In this document: positions 62,454-64,000 of the stretch, piece after piece
Position numbering within the stretch: the first letter of the stretch is position 1
How the letters are laid out: the number at the start of each line of letters is the position of its first letter
Origin: Diaphorobacter ruginosibacter
GTDB taxonomy: Bacteria; Pseudomonadota; Gammaproteobacteria; Burkholderiales; Burkholderiaceae_C
DNA length: 64,000 nucleotides
Assembly (NCBI RefSeq): GCF_014395975.1
Contig: NZ_CP060714.1
Location: 2,666,001 to 2,730,000 of the forward strand
Direction of reading: 5' to 3'
Position numbers and translations under genes: made by a program
Notes under the pieces: generated by a model
Told to the model about the DNA's origin: nothing
Seen by the model: only the letters and a program-made list of their open reading frames with translations
Database searches by the model: none

Positions 62454-64000
62454 ATGAACACGACAACGACACACATCCTGGGTTTTCCGCGCATGGGCGA
62501 GCATCGCGAGCTGAAGTTCGCGCTGGAGAAGTACTGGCGCGGCGAGACCGATGCAGCAGCACTCGAATCCATGGCCTCCGGCCTGCGCAAGCGCCATTGG
62601 CAGTTGCAGCGCGATGCTGGGCTGGATCTGGTCACGGTCGGCGATTTCGCCCTCTACGACCATGTCCTGAACCATATCGAGCTGCTGGGCTGCGAGCCCG
62701 CGCGCTTCGGCTTCACAGGCCAGGAAGATGATCTGGCGCGCCACTTCACGATGGCACGCGGCGTGGCCAGCGAAGACACGCACTGCGGCTGCAGCCATGC
62801 CGCGGGCCACAGCCCCAAAAAGGCGGCTGCACTGGAGATGACCAAATGGTTCGATACCAACTACCACTATCTCGTGCCTGAGTTCGACGCACAGACCGTC
62901 TTTCAGCTGAATGCCGAGCGGCTGCTGGCTCAGGTGCGCGAGGCCCGCGCTGCCGGCCACCAGGTCAAGGCCGTGCTGCTGGGCCCGCTGAGCTTCCTGT
63001 GGCTGGGCAAGTCGCACGACGGAACCGACCGGCTCTCGCTGTTGCCCAGGCTGCTGCCGGTCTACACCGATCTCCTGGGACGCCTGCGAGCGGAGGGTGC
63101 GGAGTGGGTGCAGATCGACGAACCGATCCTGGGCCTCGATCTGCCCGACACCTGGCGCCACGCATTCGACAGCACCTACTGGAGGCTCAACCAGTCAGGT
63201 GCCAGGATTTTGCTGGCCACCTATTTCTCCACGCTGGGCGACAACTTGCGCACGGCCTGCCAGCTGCCTTGCGCCGGCCTTCACATCGATGCGGTGCGTG
63301 CGGCGGAAGACCTCGTCGGCGTGCTCGACTGGCTGCCGGCCCACAAGGTGCTGTCGCTGGGCGTGGTCGACGGGCGCAATGTCTGGCGCAGCGATCTGGA
63401 CAAGGCGCTTGCCCTGCTGCACCGAGCGGCCGAGAAGCACCGCGGGGAGCTATGGATCGCACCTTCATGCTCGCTGCTGCATGTGCCATTCAGCCTGGCC
63501 GGTGAATCCAGGCTGGACCCCGAGGTGCGGGACTGGCTCGCGTTTGCCTGCGAGAAGCTGAAGGAGATCACACTGCTCAAGGCTCAGCTGGGCGGCGAGA
63601 TTTCGCCGGCCGTCCAGTGGCAGATCAGCCAGCAGCGCGCCGCCATCCATGCGCGCCGCAGCAGCATCCGCGTGCACAGGCCACAGGTGGCGCAGCGCCT
63701 GGCCGCCAGCGTGCCGGGGGACGACCGGCGGGCCGGAGACTTCCTCAAGCGCCAGCAGGCCCAGCGTGCGCACCTGCAACTGCCGCTGCTTCCGACCACG
63801 ACCATCGGCTCCTTTCCGCAGACAGCCGATATCCGCGCCGCGCGCGCCGCCTTCAAGCGTGGCGAGCTGGACGCCACAGGTTACCGCGCTGCGATGCAAA
63901 AGGAGATCGAGCTCGCCGTACGCAAGCAGGAGGCACTCGATATCGATGTCCTGGTACACGGCGAAGCCGAACGCAACGACATGGTCGAATACTTCGGCGA
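62454..64000 (+). CDS. metE: Cobalamin-independent methionine synthase MetE (partial, 3' end missing)
   Basis: At least 515 codons from ATG 62454; the reading frame is still open at the window end (the full enzyme is usually ~750-770 aa). Transfers a methyl group from methyltetrahydropteroyltriglutamate to homocysteine. Motifs: ILGFPRMGEHRELKFALEKY, MTKWFDTNYHYLVPEF, VLLGPLSFLWLGKS, EWVQIDEPILGLDL, LLATYFSTLGDNL, SLGVVDGRNVWRSDL, the duplicated-barrel start LPTTTIGSFPQTADIRAARA and VLVHGEAERNDMVEYFG, where Ala replaces the usual Pro in HGEPERND. The C-terminal zinc ligands lie beyond the window. Confidence 0.95.
   Translation, partial: MNTTTTHILGFPRMGEHRELKFALEKYWRGETDAAALESMASGLRKRHWQLQRDAGLDLVTVGDFALYDHVLNHIELLGCEPARFGFTGQEDDLARHFTMARGVASEDTHCGCSHAAGHSPKKAAALEMTKWFDTNYHYLVPEFDAQTVFQLNAERLLAQVREARAAGHQVKAVLLGPLSFLWLGKSHDGTDRLSLLPRLLPVYTDLLGRLRAEGAEWVQIDEPILGLDLPDTWRHAFDSTYWRLNQSGARILLATYFSTLGDNLRTACQLPCAGLHIDAVRAAEDLVGVLDWLPAHKVLSLGVVDGRNVWRSDLDKALALLHRAAEKHRGELWIAPSCSLLHVPFSLAGESRLDPEVRDWLAFACEKLKEITLLKAQLGGEISPAVQWQISQQRAAIHARRSSIRVHRPQVAQRLAASVPGDDRRAGDFLKRQQAQRAHLQLPLLPTTTIGSFPQTADIRAARAAFKRGELDATGYRAAMQKEIELAVRKQEALDIDVLVHGEAERNDMVEYFG

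Overview
This 64 kb window is high-GC chromosomal DNA of a betaproteobacterium, most likely Burkholderiales, family Comamonadaceae (Comamonas/Delftia/Acidovorax-like). The evidence is the exbB-exbD-lpxK-trm112-kdsB-adk gene order, OmpW, paired dimeric and monomeric isocitrate dehydrogenases, strong G/C preference at third codon positions, and the sequence style of GlnD, PurL and LexA. No phage, no complete insertion sequence and no CRISPR array was seen. Most genes are core metabolism; the accessory interest lies in a few cassettes between them.

Left part (1-19 kb): tail of a Cys/Met-metabolism PLP enzyme; ergothioneine genes egtD-egtB; ompW; a DUF808 membrane protein; purL; a tightly overlapping four-gene periplasmic iron-associated operon (imelysin, di-heme oxidoreductase, second imelysin, DUF1513); then divergently map and glnD, followed by def and a YbaN-type membrane protein.

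Middle (19-42 kb): five identical tandem tRNA-Asn(GTT) genes ended by one terminator; dimeric icd; a 170 bp element with perfect 23 bp terminal inverted repeats (a decayed relative lies at 42.7 kb); a small secreted basic protein; a DUF192 protein; an uncharacterised three-gene set (zinc ribbon/TM protein, lipoprotein, multi-pass protein with C-terminal zinc ribbon); monomeric icd; an aldo/keto reductase beside a shattered LysR gene; sodB; xseA with an apparent frameshift in a homopolymer; the exbB-to-adk envelope/nucleotide block; a DMP19-like protein with MORN-like tail; asparaginase; lexA with two SOS boxes; several small hypothetical proteins; a bestrophin-like channel.

Right part (42-64 kb): the most interesting cassette is an RNA-repair operon, an ATP-dependent RNA ligase followed by an HD-phosphatase/polynucleotide-kinase fusion, with the RNA helicase gene hrpA starting 2 nt after it. 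Next come an MFS transporter, a sensor kinase/NtrC-type sigma-54 activator pair whose divergent neighbours (DUF4166 protein and membrane-anchored TIGR01777 epimerase) carry a recognisable sigma-54 promoter and two upstream dyad repeats, a branched-chain amino acid binding protein, a small P-loop kinase behind a possible leader peptide/attenuator, an ABC-F protein, an AT-rich Sel1-like gene that looks foreign, and the metR/metE pair, with metE cut by the window end.
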